Positions 26,340 through 35,131 of a DNA stretch of 64,000 nucleotides are shown here, piece after piece. Each line of letters opens with the position of its first letter. The stretch's first letter is position 1. The notes under the pieces were generated by a model. The model was given only the letters and a program-made list of their open reading frames with translations, was not told the origin of the DNA and ran no database searches. Location: the NCBI GenBank assembly GCA_028710565.1, contig JAQTTV010000009.1, positions 1 through 64,000 of the forward strand, given 5' to 3'. Source of the DNA: Gallionella sp. (lineage in GTDB: Bacteria > Pseudomonadota > Gammaproteobacteria > Burkholderiales > Gallionellaceae). Made by a program: the position numbers and the translations under genes.

Positions 26340-28004
26340 CTATTTCGCGTTAATTTCTGCTAATTTTTTGCGCAAAGCCTCCACCCATCCTTGCTGTTGC
26401 GCATTTAACTTACCTGCGGCTTGCAAGCGTTCGGCAAGCTCCAACGCCCGTTGCAAATACCCTTGTGCTTCTTGGTCGGACACGCCTTGTCCGCGCAAGC
26501 TGGATAGTTTCACGCACGAAACGACCACATCCGTTTGCCATTGCACATTTGCTGCATCGAGCTGGGCTAAGCGTTCGGCGATGGCAAGATCTGCGCGATA
26601 ACACCGCAGCGCACCCGCCCTGTCGCCTTGCGCTTGTAGTATGTCGCCGACTTTTTCGTTCGACACGCTCAAATCGCGTTGCCATTGGGTATTCGCTGCA
26701 TCCTGCTGAACGAGGCGTTCACGAATAGACAAAGCAGCGCGGTAAAACAGCAGCGCACCCGCTTGGTCACCTTGCTCTTGTAGTATGTTGCCGATATTGT
26801 CGTCCGATACGCTTAAGTCGCGTTGCCATTGGGTATTCGTCGCATCTTGTTGGGCAAGGCGTTCGCGGATAGTCAAACTGGTACGGTAGGACATCAGCGC
26901 ACCCGCGCTATCACCTAGCGCGTGTAGTATGTCGCCAATGTTGATGTGCGCCACGCTCAAGTTACGCTGCCATACTACATTCACCGCATCGTACTGAACG
27001 AGGCGTTCAGTGATGGTTAAATCTGCACGATAAGCTTGCAGCGCGCCCGCCAAGTCGCCTTGGGCTTGTAGCAAGTTACCGATTTTATTATGCGATGCGC
27101 TCAACTCGCACTGCCAGCTAGTATTTTCCACATCTGGCTGTGCGAGGCGTTCAAAGATGGCATGACTCGCGCGGTAAGACAGCAGCGTACCCGCTCTGTC
27201 GCCTTGGGCGAGTTGGATGTCTCCGATTTTATAGTGCGCCTCACTCAAGTCGCGCTGCAAACCACTATCACTGGGCTGTGCTTCACTCGCCGCCACCGTG
27301 AGCCGCAGCATGGTGCGGTATGCCTGTTCTGCTTGGGCTAGATTGCCCGCTTGTCGCTGCAAATCGCCCAATAACCACCAGTTGAGCGCGTAATCAGGCT
27401 CGTATTCCGTAGCCTGTTGCAAGACTTGCACCGCATCTACGGTGGTACTGATAGATGCCAAATGGCGCATGGCACGGGCGGCCTTGGCATTTCTAGCGAC
27501 GGATTTTGCACTGACCGTATCCCCTGCGACACGCGACCGACGTGCGACTTCACGCAAGTAATCCGCTGTAGGTTTCAGATCGCCGAGTTGCAACCATTTC
27601 AGTGCTTTACCTGCGGAGGAATTGCTCTTTGCTTGGAGTAAGCGTTCGGATAAGTCTTGCAATTGGGCTTGGCGTTGTGGATTTTCGGACGGAAATTGTT
27701 GCTGTTTATCAGTTGATTGCAGTTTTCCGACCTGTTGCATGAGCAAACTCAGCACTTCGCTGCTATCAGCAGGGAGAGTATTCAGGTTATAACCCGTGCC
27801 ATAAAGGTTGAAAGTCTTTTTGCTAGGGTGAATCGTCTCAAATTGCATAGACAATGGTGTGGCAGTAGGCTTGCGGTCTTTATGTGTGGGATGTTTCCAA
27901 GTGTAGTATTTCCAAAATCCACCTGCGAGTACAGCCACGCCAAAGCCAAACCAAGTCAGCAGTTCGCGTTTATCCTGGTCAAGAATCCAGTCTGTCCAGC
28001 TCAT
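26340..28004 (-). CDS. Membrane-anchored tetratricopeptide repeat protein
   Basis: A 554-residue protein with one N-terminal transmembrane helix (LLTWFGFGVAVLAGGF, about 15-30), then a low-complexity linker and TPR repeats. From about residue 240 the repeats become nearly identical 50-residue units built on IGDILQAQGD-AGAL-YRA-L-I-ERL-QQDAAN-WQRDLSVS. This TPR type serves as a protein-binding scaffold and is frequent in large sulfur bacteria and methanotrophs. The protein probably sits on the inner membrane with the repeats exposed to one side. The partner is unknown; the next gene is a small membrane protein. Confidence 0.8.
   Translation of the reverse strand: MSWTDWILDQDKRELLTWFGFGVAVLAGGFWKYYTWKHPTHKDRKPTATPLSMQFETIHPSKKTFNLYGTGYNLNTLPADSSEVLSLLMQQVGKLQSTDKQQQFPSENPQRQAQLQDLSERLLQAKSNSSAGKALKWLQLGDLKPTADYLREVARRSRVAGDTVSAKSVARNAKAARAMRHLASISTTVDAVQVLQQATEYEPDYALNWWLLGDLQRQAGNLAQAEQAYRTMLRLTVAASEAQPSDSGLQRDLSEAHYKIGDIQLAQGDRAGTLLSYRASHAIFERLAQPDVENTSWQCELSASHNKIGNLLQAQGDLAGALQAYRADLTITERLVQYDAVNVVWQRNLSVAHINIGDILHALGDSAGALMSYRTSLTIRERLAQQDATNTQWQRDLSVSDDNIGNILQEQGDQAGALLFYRAALSIRERLVQQDAANTQWQRDLSVSNEKVGDILQAQGDRAGALRCYRADLAIAERLAQLDAANVQWQTDVVVSCVKLSSLRGQGVSDQEAQGYLQRALELAERLQAAGKLNAQQQGWVEALRKKLAEINAK
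26521..27290. repeat. About five tandem 150-bp coding repeats
   Basis: Inside the TPR gene the 150-bp unit (50 codons) recurs with high identity, for example TCGCGTTGCCATTGGGTATT at 26668 and again at 26818. Such repeats can expand or contract by recombination. Confidence 0.75.
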
Positions 28005-28180
28005 GTTTCGCCCTCAGCGAGATTTGAAAAGCGGCATCAGCCGCAGCGGACTGAATACTACCCGCGCAACGAGGAGAATCAAAGCTGATTTGATTAGGGG
28101 ATCTCGAAATACCGTCGTGAGCAGCTTGAAGTCGTCAAGTCTTGGGGGGCATTTTGTAAATAACGACGATTTGGCGACAC

Positions 28181-28219
28181 CCCGAAAACAAAAAAGCATC
28201 TAGATTTCTCTAGATGCTT
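28181..28219 (-). terminator. Rho-independent terminator of the tRNA operon
   Basis: On the minus strand AAGCATCTAGA (28219-28209), loop GAAA, and TCTAGATGCTT (28204-28194) form a perfect 11-bp stem followed by TTTTTTG. It ends the Pro-Arg-His tRNA transcript. Confidence 0.92.
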
Positions 28220-28227
28220 GATGTTGC

Positions 28228-28303
28228 TGGGGTGGCTGATGGGGCTCGAACCCACGACAACAGGAATCACAATCCTGGACTCTACCAACTGAGCTACAGC
28301 CAC
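28228..28303 (-). tRNA. tRNA-His (GTG)
   Basis: A 76-nt cloverleaf with encoded CCA. The acceptor GTGGCTG pairs with CAGCCAC, the discriminator is C, and an extra G lies at -1 (28304), as expected for tRNA-His. The anticodon loop TTGTGAT has anticodon GTG, and the T-arm is GTGGGTTCGAGCCCCAT. It is third in the cluster. Confidence 0.97.
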
Positions 28304-28329
28304 CATTAAACTTTACGCTGACAGACACT

Positions 28330-28406
28330 TGGTGTGCCCGACAGGAATCGAACCTGTAACCCCTGCCTTAGAAGGGCAGTGCTCTATCCGGTTGAGCTAC
28401 GGGCAC
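28330..28406 (-). tRNA. tRNA-Arg (TCT)
   Basis: A 77-nt cloverleaf with encoded CCA. The acceptor GTGCCCG pairs with CGGGCAC. The anticodon stem-loop CTGCC-CTTCTAA-GGCAG has anticodon TCT, and the T-arm is ACAGGTTCGATTCCTGT. It is second in the cluster. Confidence 0.97.
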
Positions 28407-28445
28407 AATTCATTTTTTTGGGTAATTTAAAAACTTACTAGAACC

Positions 28446-28522
28446 TGGTCGGGGTGGAGAGATTCGAACTCCCGACATCCTGCTCCCAAAGCAGGCGCGC
28501 TACCAGGCTACGCTACACCCCG
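28446..28522 (-). tRNA. tRNA-Pro (TGG)
   Basis: A 77-nt cloverleaf with encoded CCA. The acceptor CGGGGTG pairs with CACCCCG. The anticodon stem-loop CCTGC-TTTGGGA-GCAGG has anticodon TGG, and the T-arm is GGGAGTTCGAATCTC. It is first gene of the Pro-Arg-His cluster. Confidence 0.97.
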
Positions 28523-28532
28523 AAGGCTGCGC

Positions 28533-28560
28533 ATTATACAGACACCCAAAGATAAAGCAA
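28533..28560 (-). promoter_or_regulatory. Promoter of the tRNA operon
   Basis: On the minus strand TATAAT (28538-28533) lies 10 bp before tRNA-Pro and is followed by a GC-rich discriminator (GCGCAGCC), typical of stringently controlled stable-RNA promoters. A weak -35, TTGCTT, lies 16 bp upstream. Confidence 0.65.
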
Positions 28561-28711
28561 GCAGGTTGCGTGAATCTTATTGAAATAAAGCCTTTCAGGG
28601 CATTTTGGCATGCTATGAATGGACTAAAATTCGGTAAATTTTGCGTGATAAAAGCACTCAGGAATCCAGTGGAAACAAGGAGATAAATTCTCATTCTTGG
28701 GAGAGACTGCA

Positions 28712-29737
28712 TCACGATGAAATTGCACGACAAGCTAATAATATTTTTCGTACTGGGGTCGGAATGGCGGCATTTAGGGCATCGTGCAAGCTCATCCACT
28801 GACTTTCTGGCAGGTTCAACGGCTCACTTACTTCAAGCAACAGTGGCGTGAGGTGCAATTTAAAGTGGGTAAAGGTGTGACTAAACGGCGGCAAGGGGCT
28901 GGGTTGACCGCTCAAATCGTGTTGTTGCAGCCATGCGCTGACATGCTCAATTTGCGGCGGACACCATAATCCACCCCAGATACCTGACGACGGGCGTTTT
29001 TCCAGCAGAATTTGATCGCCGCAGTGTAGCAACAAGAATGTGGCAGATTTCTCAGGAACCGCTTTACGGGCGCGAGGCGTGGGCAATTGGGCGACTTGTC
29101 CGCTGAGATTTGCCACGCATTCGCCACGCACGGGACAACGTTCACATTGTGGCTTGCTGCGGGTACATAGCGTCGCGCCCATGTCCATCAGAGCTTGGGT
29201 GTAGGCGGCGATGTCGCGTTTGGGCAATAAGGATACCGCAGCCTGCCACAATTGCGCCTCAACGAGCTTCTCAGTCGTCACGCCATGGATCCCGCAATAG
29301 CGTGCAAGCACCCGTTTGACGTTGCCATCCAATATCGCGTGATTTTGGTGATATGCCAAAGCACAAATCGCGGCGGCGGTGGAGCGGCCAATGCCAGACA
29401 ATTCCAAAAGCTGCTCAAATTCACGCGGGAATTCGCCTTTGTGGTGCAAGACAATGTGCTGCGCGGCGCGGTGCAAATTGCGCCCACGGGCGTAATAGCC
29501 CAGACCACTCCAATGCGCTAGCACCTCATCTATCGGCGCAGCTGCCAAACTCGATACATCGGGAAAGGACGCAACAAATCGTTGGTAATAAGGCAAGACA
29601 GTGGCAACTTGGGTTTGTTGCAACATGATTTCCGACAGCCAAACGCGATACGCATCCGCGCCCTGCCAAGGTAAATCATGCCGCCCGTGCGCGCGTTGCC
29701 AGTGAATCAAATGGGTGGAGAAAGTGGACATAATCAA
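28712..29737 (-). CDS. mutY: A/G-specific adenine glycosylase MutY
   Basis: A 341-residue MutY, which removes adenine mispaired with 8-oxoguanine. Visible features are EIMLQQTQVATVLPYY (catalytic Glu), the helix-hairpin-helix LSGIGRSTAAAICALA followed by the catalytic Asp in ILDGNVKRVLAR, and the [4Fe-4S] ligands C-x6-C-x2-C-x5-C in CTRSKPQCERCPVRGEC. The C-terminal NUDIX-like domain recognises 8-oxoG. Starts at 29737 or 29731 are equally possible. The gap to the tRNA cluster (28523-28711) has no further gene. Confidence 0.95.
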   Translation of the reverse strand: MIMSTFSTHLIHWQRAHGRHDLPWQGADAYRVWLSEIMLQQTQVATVLPYYQRFVASFPDVSSLAAAPIDEVLAHWSGLGYYARGRNLHRAAQHIVLHHKGEFPREFEQLLELSGIGRSTAAAICALAYHQNHAILDGNVKRVLARYCGIHGVTTEKLVEAQLWQAAVSLLPKRDIAAYTQALMDMGATLCTRSKPQCERCPVRGECVANLSGQVAQLPTPRARKAVPEKSATFLLLHCGDQILLEKRPSSGIWGGLWCPPQIEHVSAWLQQHDLSGQPSPLPPFSHTFTHFKLHLTPLLLEVSEPLNLPESQWMSLHDALNAAIPTPVRKILLACRAISS

Positions 29738-29751
29738 TCAGGGTGAATGTG

Positions 29752-29850
29752 CCCTCGCCTGCTTGCGGGAGAGGGTTAGGGTGAGGGGGTTCTTGAATTT
29801 TTGGCGCGCACCCTCTCCCCCAGCCCCTCTCCCACAAGTGTGAGAGGGGA
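29752..29850. repeat. Paired CTCTCCC/GGGAGAGG repeats
   Basis: CCTCGCCTGCTTGCGGGAGA with GGGTTAGGGTGAGG, then CACCCTCTCCCCCAGCCCCT with CTCCCACAAGTGTGAGAGGG: two hairpin units in inverted order around a short spacer. Other members of this family lie at 18.2, 33.8, 57.6 and 62.3 kb. Confidence 0.7.
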
Positions 29851-29886
29851 GTTACGACAAGGGAGTATTCAAAGGAAGGCTCAGCA

Positions 29887-30534
29887 TCACGCTGCCGTCT
29901 GGCGTTTACCGTAATGCGTGAATTTAGCTTGTGCTTCGGCGAATTCGGCGGGGGTGAGTAGCACGGGTTCGCCTAGTTGCAAAGTGCGCACATATAATTC
30001 ACTGAGATTTTCGACTTCGATGGTCATTTTGAGCGCGTCGGCTAAATCTTTGCCCGCCGCGATCATGCCGTGGTTGGCTAATAAACAGGCCTTGCGATTC
30101 TCCATGGCCTTCAGAGCGTTGTCAGACAAGGCCTGTGTCCCGAAAGTGGCGTAATCAGCACAGCGTATGGTGTCACCGCCTAACAAGGCAACCATGTAAT
30201 GAAACGGCGGAATATCGCGCCGCATACACGCCAAGGTGCTGGCAGCGACCGAATGAGTGTGGATCACCGCATTGAATTCAGGACGATTTGCCAAAATATC
30301 GCGATGGAATAGCCACTCACTGGACGGCTGCCAACGCCCTAGTGATTGCCCATCCATGCCAACCCAAACTAAATCCGCTTCCGTCAGATCCTCTGTACCC
30401 ATGCCTGACGGGGTTATCAAAAACCCTTCGCCGCTGCGCACGGACAGATTCCCTGCTGTGCCGTGATTCAAGCCCAAAGCCTCTAATTTTTGAGCCATCT
30501 GCACCAGCTCACGATGTAAATTCAATTCTGTCAT
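29887..30534 (-). CDS. Class II aldolase/adducin family protein (FucA-like)
   Basis: A 215-residue member of the zinc-dependent class II aldolase family. GTAGNLSVR (25-33) is the phosphate-binding loop, PSSEWLFH holds the catalytic Glu, HTHS gives two zinc ligands and LLANHGMI the third. Relatives cleave L-fuculose-1-phosphate, epimerise ribulose-5-phosphate or dehydrate methylthioribulose-1-phosphate. The C-terminus (EAQAKFTHYGKR) is most like fuculose-phosphate aldolase-type proteins, but the context gives no pathway. The next gene upstream, a MidA-type methyltransferase, is 51 bp away and reads in the same direction. Confidence 0.8.
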   Translation of the reverse strand: MTELNLHRELVQMAQKLEALGLNHGTAGNLSVRSGEGFLITPSGMGTEDLTEADLVWVGMDGQSLGRWQPSSEWLFHRDILANRPEFNAVIHTHSVAASTLACMRRDIPPFHYMVALLGGDTIRCADYATFGTQALSDNALKAMENRKACLLANHGMIAAGKDLADALKMTIEVENLSELYVRTLQLGEPVLLTPAEFAEAQAKFTHYGKRQTAA

Positions 30535-30585
30535 TTTTTATTACTCAGGTTAAATACATGAAATGCCCATTCCATCAGGCAAGGC

Positions 30586-31743
30586 TCAAAGCGAGCGACT
30601 TAAATCGCCGCGCGCAAATCCGATTAAAGGTTCAGCAAAATTTTTCCCCAGCGCAATCACTTTAAACAACTCGCCCATTTCGGCGGGGCTGGTCAGTTTT
30701 TGCAATTGAGCGGATAACGGGGCATAAGCACGCACATCTTCGGGCGAAGTCGATTTGAGCAGTTCCGTAATCCCGCTGTTAATCAGAAAAAACGCTTGAT
30801 TGCTATAGCCCAATAATTCCAAGCCAGCATCTATGCCGCATTCTGCAATGTCGGTAAAGTTGACGTGTGCGGTCAAGTCTTGCAAGCCTGGCAAGAAGAA
30901 CGGATCGTCGTGCGCGTAATGGCGGTAATGACACATCAGCGTGCCGCTATTGCGCTGGGGGTGATAATACTCGCGTGCGCCAAAGCCATAGTCTATCCAC
31001 ACCATCGCGCCTTGCTGCAAGCGCGTGGCAAGACTGTGAATCAAACCACGGGCGGCGAGGCAAATTTCACTGAGATAAGGCGCAGGCGGATTGAGCGTGT
31101 GCGCCGCTGCCAACAAATCCGCATCCGCGATGTCGCGTGCTTGCCAAACAAATGCCGCACCATCCCAAGCCACGCCACGCTCCTGCACGCCCTCTTCACG
31201 CCATTCCACCAAATGCACAGGCAATGCATCCAGCACTTCGTTTGCCACGATTGCGCCGCTGAAAGCATCAGGCAATGCGTCCAACCACACCACACGATCT
31301 TGCCAACGCGGTTGCAAGCGCGCTTGCTGGCGCGCGCGCAAGTCCGCGCTGACTTCAAGAATGTAATAATGCTCAGGTAAACAACCCAATACTTCTAATT
31401 CCGCCAGCATATCTTCTGCCAATTTACCGCTACCTGCGCCTAACTCCAAGATAAACGGCGCACTGCCCGCCATAATTTGCGCCATTTGTCGAGCCAAGGT
31501 TTGGCCGTATAAGTGCGATAATTCTGGCGCAGTTGTAAAATCTCCCGCCGCACCGAGCTTATGCGCGCCTGCGGTGTAATAACCCAACGCGGGCGCGTAT
31601 AACGCCAACTCCATAAAGCGGGCAAAGGAAATCCATCCGTTTTGGGCTGCGATTTCTTGTTGGATCAACTGGGTCAGGCGCGCACTGTGCTCAGCGGCGG
31701 CGGGTTCAGGCAAGGGAAGCTTAGAATCTGAGTGTAAAGACAT
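30586..31743 (-). CDS. MidA/NDUFAF7-family SAM-dependent methyltransferase
   Basis: A 385-residue protein of the DUF185 family. The N-terminal ISFARFMELALYAPALGYYT leads to GDFTTAPELSHLYGQTLA, the hallmark of the family. ILELGAGSGKLAEDML is the SAM-binding motif and GAIVANEVLDALPVHLVEW follows. The mitochondrial relative NDUFAF7 methylates an arginine of a respiratory complex I subunit; the bacterial target is less clear. It is divergent from the pteridine reductase gene, with 45 bp between the starts. Confidence 0.88.
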   Translation of the reverse strand: MSLHSDSKLPLPEPAAAEHSARLTQLIQQEIAAQNGWISFARFMELALYAPALGYYTAGAHKLGAAGDFTTAPELSHLYGQTLARQMAQIMAGSAPFILELGAGSGKLAEDMLAELEVLGCLPEHYYILEVSADLRARQQARLQPRWQDRVVWLDALPDAFSGAIVANEVLDALPVHLVEWREEGVQERGVAWDGAAFVWQARDIADADLLAAAHTLNPPAPYLSEICLAARGLIHSLATRLQQGAMVWIDYGFGAREYYHPQRNSGTLMCHYRHYAHDDPFFLPGLQDLTAHVNFTDIAECGIDAGLELLGYSNQAFFLINSGITELLKSTSPEDVRAYAPLSAQLQKLTSPAEMGELFKVIALGKNFAEPLIGFARGDLSRSL

Positions 31744-31788
31744 GGTCGGTTATAATCAAAAAGTTGCGCAAGTTTAGTGGAGGAAGCG

Positions 31789-32529
31789 ATGCAAGGCAAA
31801 GTGGTATTGGTAACAGGCGGGGCAAAACGCGTGGGCGCGGCAATTTGTCGGCGATTACACGCAGCAGGCGCAAATATCGCGCTGCATTATCGCGCCTCGC
31901 AACAAGACGCATACACCATCCAAGCCGAACTCAACGCCCGCCGTGCCGACAGCGTCGCCGTGTTTCAAGCGGATTTATTGGAATGGCAAACTTTTCCCCG
32001 TTTAGTGGCGGATATTGTTGCCCATTTTGGCAAGCTGGATGGACTGGTCAATAACGCTTCCAGCTTTTACGCCACGCCTTTGTCACAAGTGAATCTCGAC
32101 CAATGGCATGACTTAATCGGCAGCAATCTGCAAGCTCCACTGTTTTTGGCACAAGCCGCAGCAGACGAGCTTCGCCGCAACCACGGCAGCATCGTCAATA
32201 TCATCGACATCCACGCGGATCGCCCCATGCAAGGGCACCTGCTCTACAACGTCGCCAAGTCGGGACTGCGTGGACTCACCCTAGCATTAGCCCAAGAACT
32301 CGCCCCGCAAGTACGGGTCAACGGCGTATCCCCTGGCGCGATCCTGTGGCCCACCGAAGGTGATTGGCAAGACCAAGCCAAACGCGCCGACATTATCGAA
32401 CACACCCTACTCAAACGCGAAGGAGAACCCGACGACATCGCCCGCACCGTCACCTTTCTGATGCAAGACGCGCCTTACATTACAGGCCAAATACTTGCCG
32501 TGGATGGGGGACGCAGCATTTGTTTGTAA
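31789..32529 (+). CDS. Pteridine reductase-type short-chain dehydrogenase
   Basis: A 246-residue SDR enzyme with an NADPH-binding TGGAKRVGAAICRRLH, NNAS in LVNNASSFYATPL, an active-site Tyr-Lys pair in HLLYNVAKSGLRGL, and GVSPGAILWPTEG. The GGAKR(V/I)G pattern and Asp in NIIDIHADRP are typical of pteridine reductases (FolM/PTR1-like), which reduce dihydrofolate or dihydrobiopterin. The ATG at 31789 is chosen because GGAGG lies six bases upstream; the GTG at 31777 overlaps it. A TATAAT at 31751-31756 is a likely -10. phhB, another pterin enzyme, is 7 kb away. Confidence 0.85.
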   Translation: MQGKVVLVTGGAKRVGAAICRRLHAAGANIALHYRASQQDAYTIQAELNARRADSVAVFQADLLEWQTFPRLVADIVAHFGKLDGLVNNASSFYATPLSQVNLDQWHDLIGSNLQAPLFLAQAAADELRRNHGSIVNIIDIHADRPMQGHLLYNVAKSGLRGLTLALAQELAPQVRVNGVSPGAILWPTEGDWQDQAKRADIIEHTLLKREGEPDDIARTVTFLMQDAPYITGQILAVDGGRSICL

Positions 32530-32552
32530 CTTAAATCACCTCACGCATCGGC

Positions 32553-33548
32553 TTAGAGCTGAATCACTTCGCCTTCTAATGACTGCCAATGGATAGATTG
32601 GGTTTCGCGGCTACTGATTTGCAGCACGGCGAGCAAGTCGTAACCGCCGTCAGGTGCGGGCGCGACGTTGACTACCATACCACTGGCTTGACCTGCCATG
32701 TCTGCGCTGAATAACTCATCGCCCACTTGTGCGGGGCTGGTGATATGGGCGCGATACATACGGCGTTTGAGTTTGCCCAAGTATTGCATCCGCGCCACAA
32801 TTTCTTGCCCTGGATAGCAACCTTTTTTGAAATTCACGCCGCCGAGTTGTTCAAAATTGACCATCTGAGCCACAAATTGCTCTTGCGTCGCAGGCAAAAT
32901 CACGGGAATGCCCGCTAGTATGGTCAACCAATCCCAACAGCCACTGCCCACGGGGGTTAAACTCAAACTTTGCCACAACGCAGGTGCCTGTTCGGTGGGG
33001 ATCATCAATTGAAAGCGCGTGTCCGACCAACGGATTAACTGTGTCGTTTCATTACTCACCACGCCTAAAGGCTCAGTCGGCAATGTGCCAAATATCGCGG
33101 CAAGTTTATCAGCAACGTCTTTGCCCGATACACCGATGGCGACCAACTCATCGCTGACATCCGTGATTTTTACTTTGCTGCGCAGCACATACATGCTCAA
33201 CTTTTTGCGCAGCATGTCCGACAAGCTACGGGGCAATTGCAACACATAATCTGCGCCATCCTGATAAACCAGCAAACTCGCCAGCATCCGTCCCTTAGCA
33301 GAATTAAAGCTGGAAAGCTGCGCCTGCGTAGCGGTGACGGTGCGAATGTCGTTGCTGAATAGGTTTTGCAAAAACGACTGCGCATCCTCGCCCGACACCC
33401 GCAATGCGCCGTATTGACTCAGCTCCGCCATCACGTTGCCGTCTGCCGTGGCACGTAATTCCGCACTGGGATTGCCGAAATGCTGCACGATGTCAGCGTC
33501 TAACATCGCGCCATGTTCAATCAAAAATTTGTGCCAATTTGTATTCAT
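32553..33548 (-). CDS. ygfZ: Folate-binding FeS-cluster protein YgfZ
   Basis: A 331-residue YgfZ/IBA57-type protein related to the glycine-cleavage T-protein. The diagnostic KGCYPGQEIVARMQYLGKLKR stretch is present, with the single reactive Cys, preceded by NFEQLGGVNF. YgfZ uses tetrahydrofolate to support assembly or repair of certain FeS enzymes such as MiaB. The N-terminus has YGALRVSGEDAQSFLQNLFSNDI, the usual start region. It is convergent with the pteridine reductase gene. Confidence 0.93.
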   Translation of the reverse strand: MNTNWHKFLIEHGAMLDADIVQHFGNPSAELRATADGNVMAELSQYGALRVSGEDAQSFLQNLFSNDIRTVTATQAQLSSFNSAKGRMLASLLVYQDGADYVLQLPRSLSDMLRKKLSMYVLRSKVKITDVSDELVAIGVSGKDVADKLAAIFGTLPTEPLGVVSNETTQLIRWSDTRFQLMIPTEQAPALWQSLSLTPVGSGCWDWLTILAGIPVILPATQEQFVAQMVNFEQLGGVNFKKGCYPGQEIVARMQYLGKLKRRMYRAHITSPAQVGDELFSADMAGQASGMVVNVAPAPDGGYDLLAVLQISSRETQSIHWQSLEGEVIQL

Positions 33549-33651
33549 AGTGATATGTCAGGTCGGTAAGGTGGTGTAACGCGCAAGCAATTGTTGCGCC
33601 AACCCAGATTGGATTGAGAAACGAGGCGGGATTATAAAGCGAGATATGGCT

Positions 33652-34187
33652 TGAATGGCACTTACTTAAGCCAAATCATCGGCAAACTCCCTCCCCTTCA
33701 AGGCATAGGTATCTACACAACTTTGTTCCCTCACCCTAGCAGGGGGAGGGTTAGGGTGGGGGTAGAATTTCATTTAAAAACAACATGCTTCATAATTTGT
33801 AGGGGGCGCGTTGCACATGCCCTTGTCTGGATGCAATTCGCTCCGTCGGCGTACCCTCTCCCCCTGCCCCTCTCCCACAAGTGGGCGAGGGGAGTCTGGG
33901 TTCAAATCCAGACATTCGGATATTGTTGTTTTTGAATGAAAAGTTTAATACACCCTTATTCCAAAATGATTGAAAGTTGTGTAGATACCTATGCCTTCAA
34001 GGGGAGGGTTGGGGTGGGGATGGGGGTGTGTGCAGAGAACGAGCCCATCCCCATCCTAATTGCCCCCTCGCTTCGCTCTCCCCCTCTGAAGGGGAAGAAA
34101 CGGTAGTTCAGCCCGCTTTTACAGGATGGTGAAAAATGTTAATCCGTGCCGCATCGGGGAGTTTTGAGCTTAAGTAAGTGCCATTCA
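33652..34187. repeat. Outer inverted repeat of a 536-bp nested element
   Basis: TGAATGGCACTTACTTAAGC at 33652-33671 is repeated exactly in inverted orientation at 34168-34187. No ORF of transposase type lies between. The interior holds a second inverted repeat and CTCTCCC-type palindromes, so the gap 33549-34278 between ygfZ and gloB is a nest of non-coding repeats. The arms have the length expected of transposon ends. Confidence 0.75.
33689..34008. repeat. Inner inverted repeat nested within the outer element
   Basis: The 36-base arms at 33689-33724 and 33973-34008 are inverted copies with a single mismatch; their core is AGGCATAGGTATCTACACAA. They enclose a CTCTCCC-family palindrome (33842-33892) and a GTCTGG/CCAGAC hairpin (33894-33913). 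One mobile unit inserted into another is the simplest reading. Confidence 0.75.
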
Positions 34188-34278
34188 GATCTGGCTTAAC
34201 GAAAAACACCTGTGAAGATAAATCAAGTTTTCGGCAATTTCACTTACAATCCGAGCATCGCTTACCTTTACCGCATCC

Positions 34279-35034
34279 GTGATAACGATTACACCACTAC
34301 TTGCCTTGCGCGACAACTACATCTGGGTACTCCATGACCAACACCACGCGGTGGTGGTTGACCCTGGCGAAGCCGCTCCCGTCATTGAATTTCTGCAGCA
34401 ACACAACTTGGATTTATCCGCTATTTTGTGCACCCACCGCCATCACGACCACATCGGCGGCATCAGCGAACTACAAGATCAATACTGCATTCCAGTCTAT
34501 GGCTGCCCTCACCCGCAAAATCCACACATCACCCACGCCGTCGCGGCGAACGACACGCTGGAAGTTTTAGGCGTACCGTTTCGGGTGCTGGAGCTTAAAG
34601 GGCATTTGGATGACCACGTCGGCTTCGTCTCCTCGGACAGCGTATTTTGCGGCGATATTTTGTTTGGTGCAGGCTGTGGACGCAATTTTGAAGGCTCATT
34701 GGAACAACTCTTTGACTCGCTCAAACAACTCGAAGCACTCCCCGATGCAACCCACGTGTATTGCGCCCATGAATATACCTTAATGAATTTGCGCTTCGCC
34801 ATGCTGTGTGATCCTGAAAATGCGACGCTACAACAACGCCTCATCCACACCATCGCCCTTCGTGCCGACAACCGCCCTACCCTGCCCAGCACCATCGGAC
34901 TCGAAAAAGCCACCAATCCCTTCTTACGCTGCAATCAACCCGAAATCATTGAAACCCTGCAAGCTCGTGGCTTGCAAAGCGATGAAGAATTGATGGTGTT
35001 TATGGCATTGCGGGCGTGGCGAAATGGGGAGTAG
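34279..35034 (+). CDS. gloB: Hydroxyacylglutathione hydrolase (glyoxalase II)
   Basis: A 251-residue metallo-beta-lactamase-fold enzyme hydrolysing S-lactoylglutathione in methylglyoxal detoxification. THRHHDHIGG is the two-metal motif, GCGRNFEG and YCAHEYTLMNLRFA are glyoxalase II signatures, and the C-terminus ends with FMALRAWRN. The start is a GTG at 34279 with no clear Shine-Dalgarno; MITITPLLALRDNYIW matches the family N-terminus, so the start is probably right. Confidence 0.95.
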   Translation: MITITPLLALRDNYIWVLHDQHHAVVVDPGEAAPVIEFLQQHNLDLSAILCTHRHHDHIGGISELQDQYCIPVYGCPHPQNPHITHAVAANDTLEVLGVPFRVLELKGHLDDHVGFVSSDSVFCGDILFGAGCGRNFEGSLEQLFDSLKQLEALPDATHVYCAHEYTLMNLRFAMLCDPENATLQQRLIHTIALRADNRPTLPSTIGLEKATNPFLRCNQPEIIETLQARGLQSDEELMVFMALRAWRNGE

Positions 35035-35131
35035 CGTGTAGGTTGGGCTGAGGCACGAAGCCCAACGTTTACCGCGTGGTTGCTTGAAATCTGTTGGGCT
35101 TCGCTGATGCTCAACCCAACCTACGCGCTAC
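35031..35131. repeat. GTAGGTTGGGC palindromic element
   Basis: GTAGCGTGTAGGTTGGGCTG and CAACCCAACCTACGCGCTAC are inverted ends of a roughly 100-bp element with an internal GAAGCCCAAC / GTTGGGCTTC pair, forming a long double hairpin directly after the gloB stop. The last codons of the next, convergent gene overlap its right end. Confidence 0.75.

Noticed and set aside
26521-27290. Regular direct repeats that might suggest a CRISPR array
   Set aside because: The period is 150 bp, in frame, and encodes TPR units; there are no short repeats with unique spacers.
28500-28799. Minus-strand ORF of 99 codons next to mutY
   Set aside because: It overlaps the tRNA-Pro gene and the mutY 3' end in another frame and has no protein-like features.
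30865-31380. 171-codon plus-strand ORF
   Set aside because: Antisense shadow of the MidA-family gene.
33894-33913. GTCTGGGTTCAAATCCAGAC resembles a tRNA T-arm
   Set aside because: No acceptor, D or anticodon arm can be found around it; it is a hairpin inside the repeat nest.
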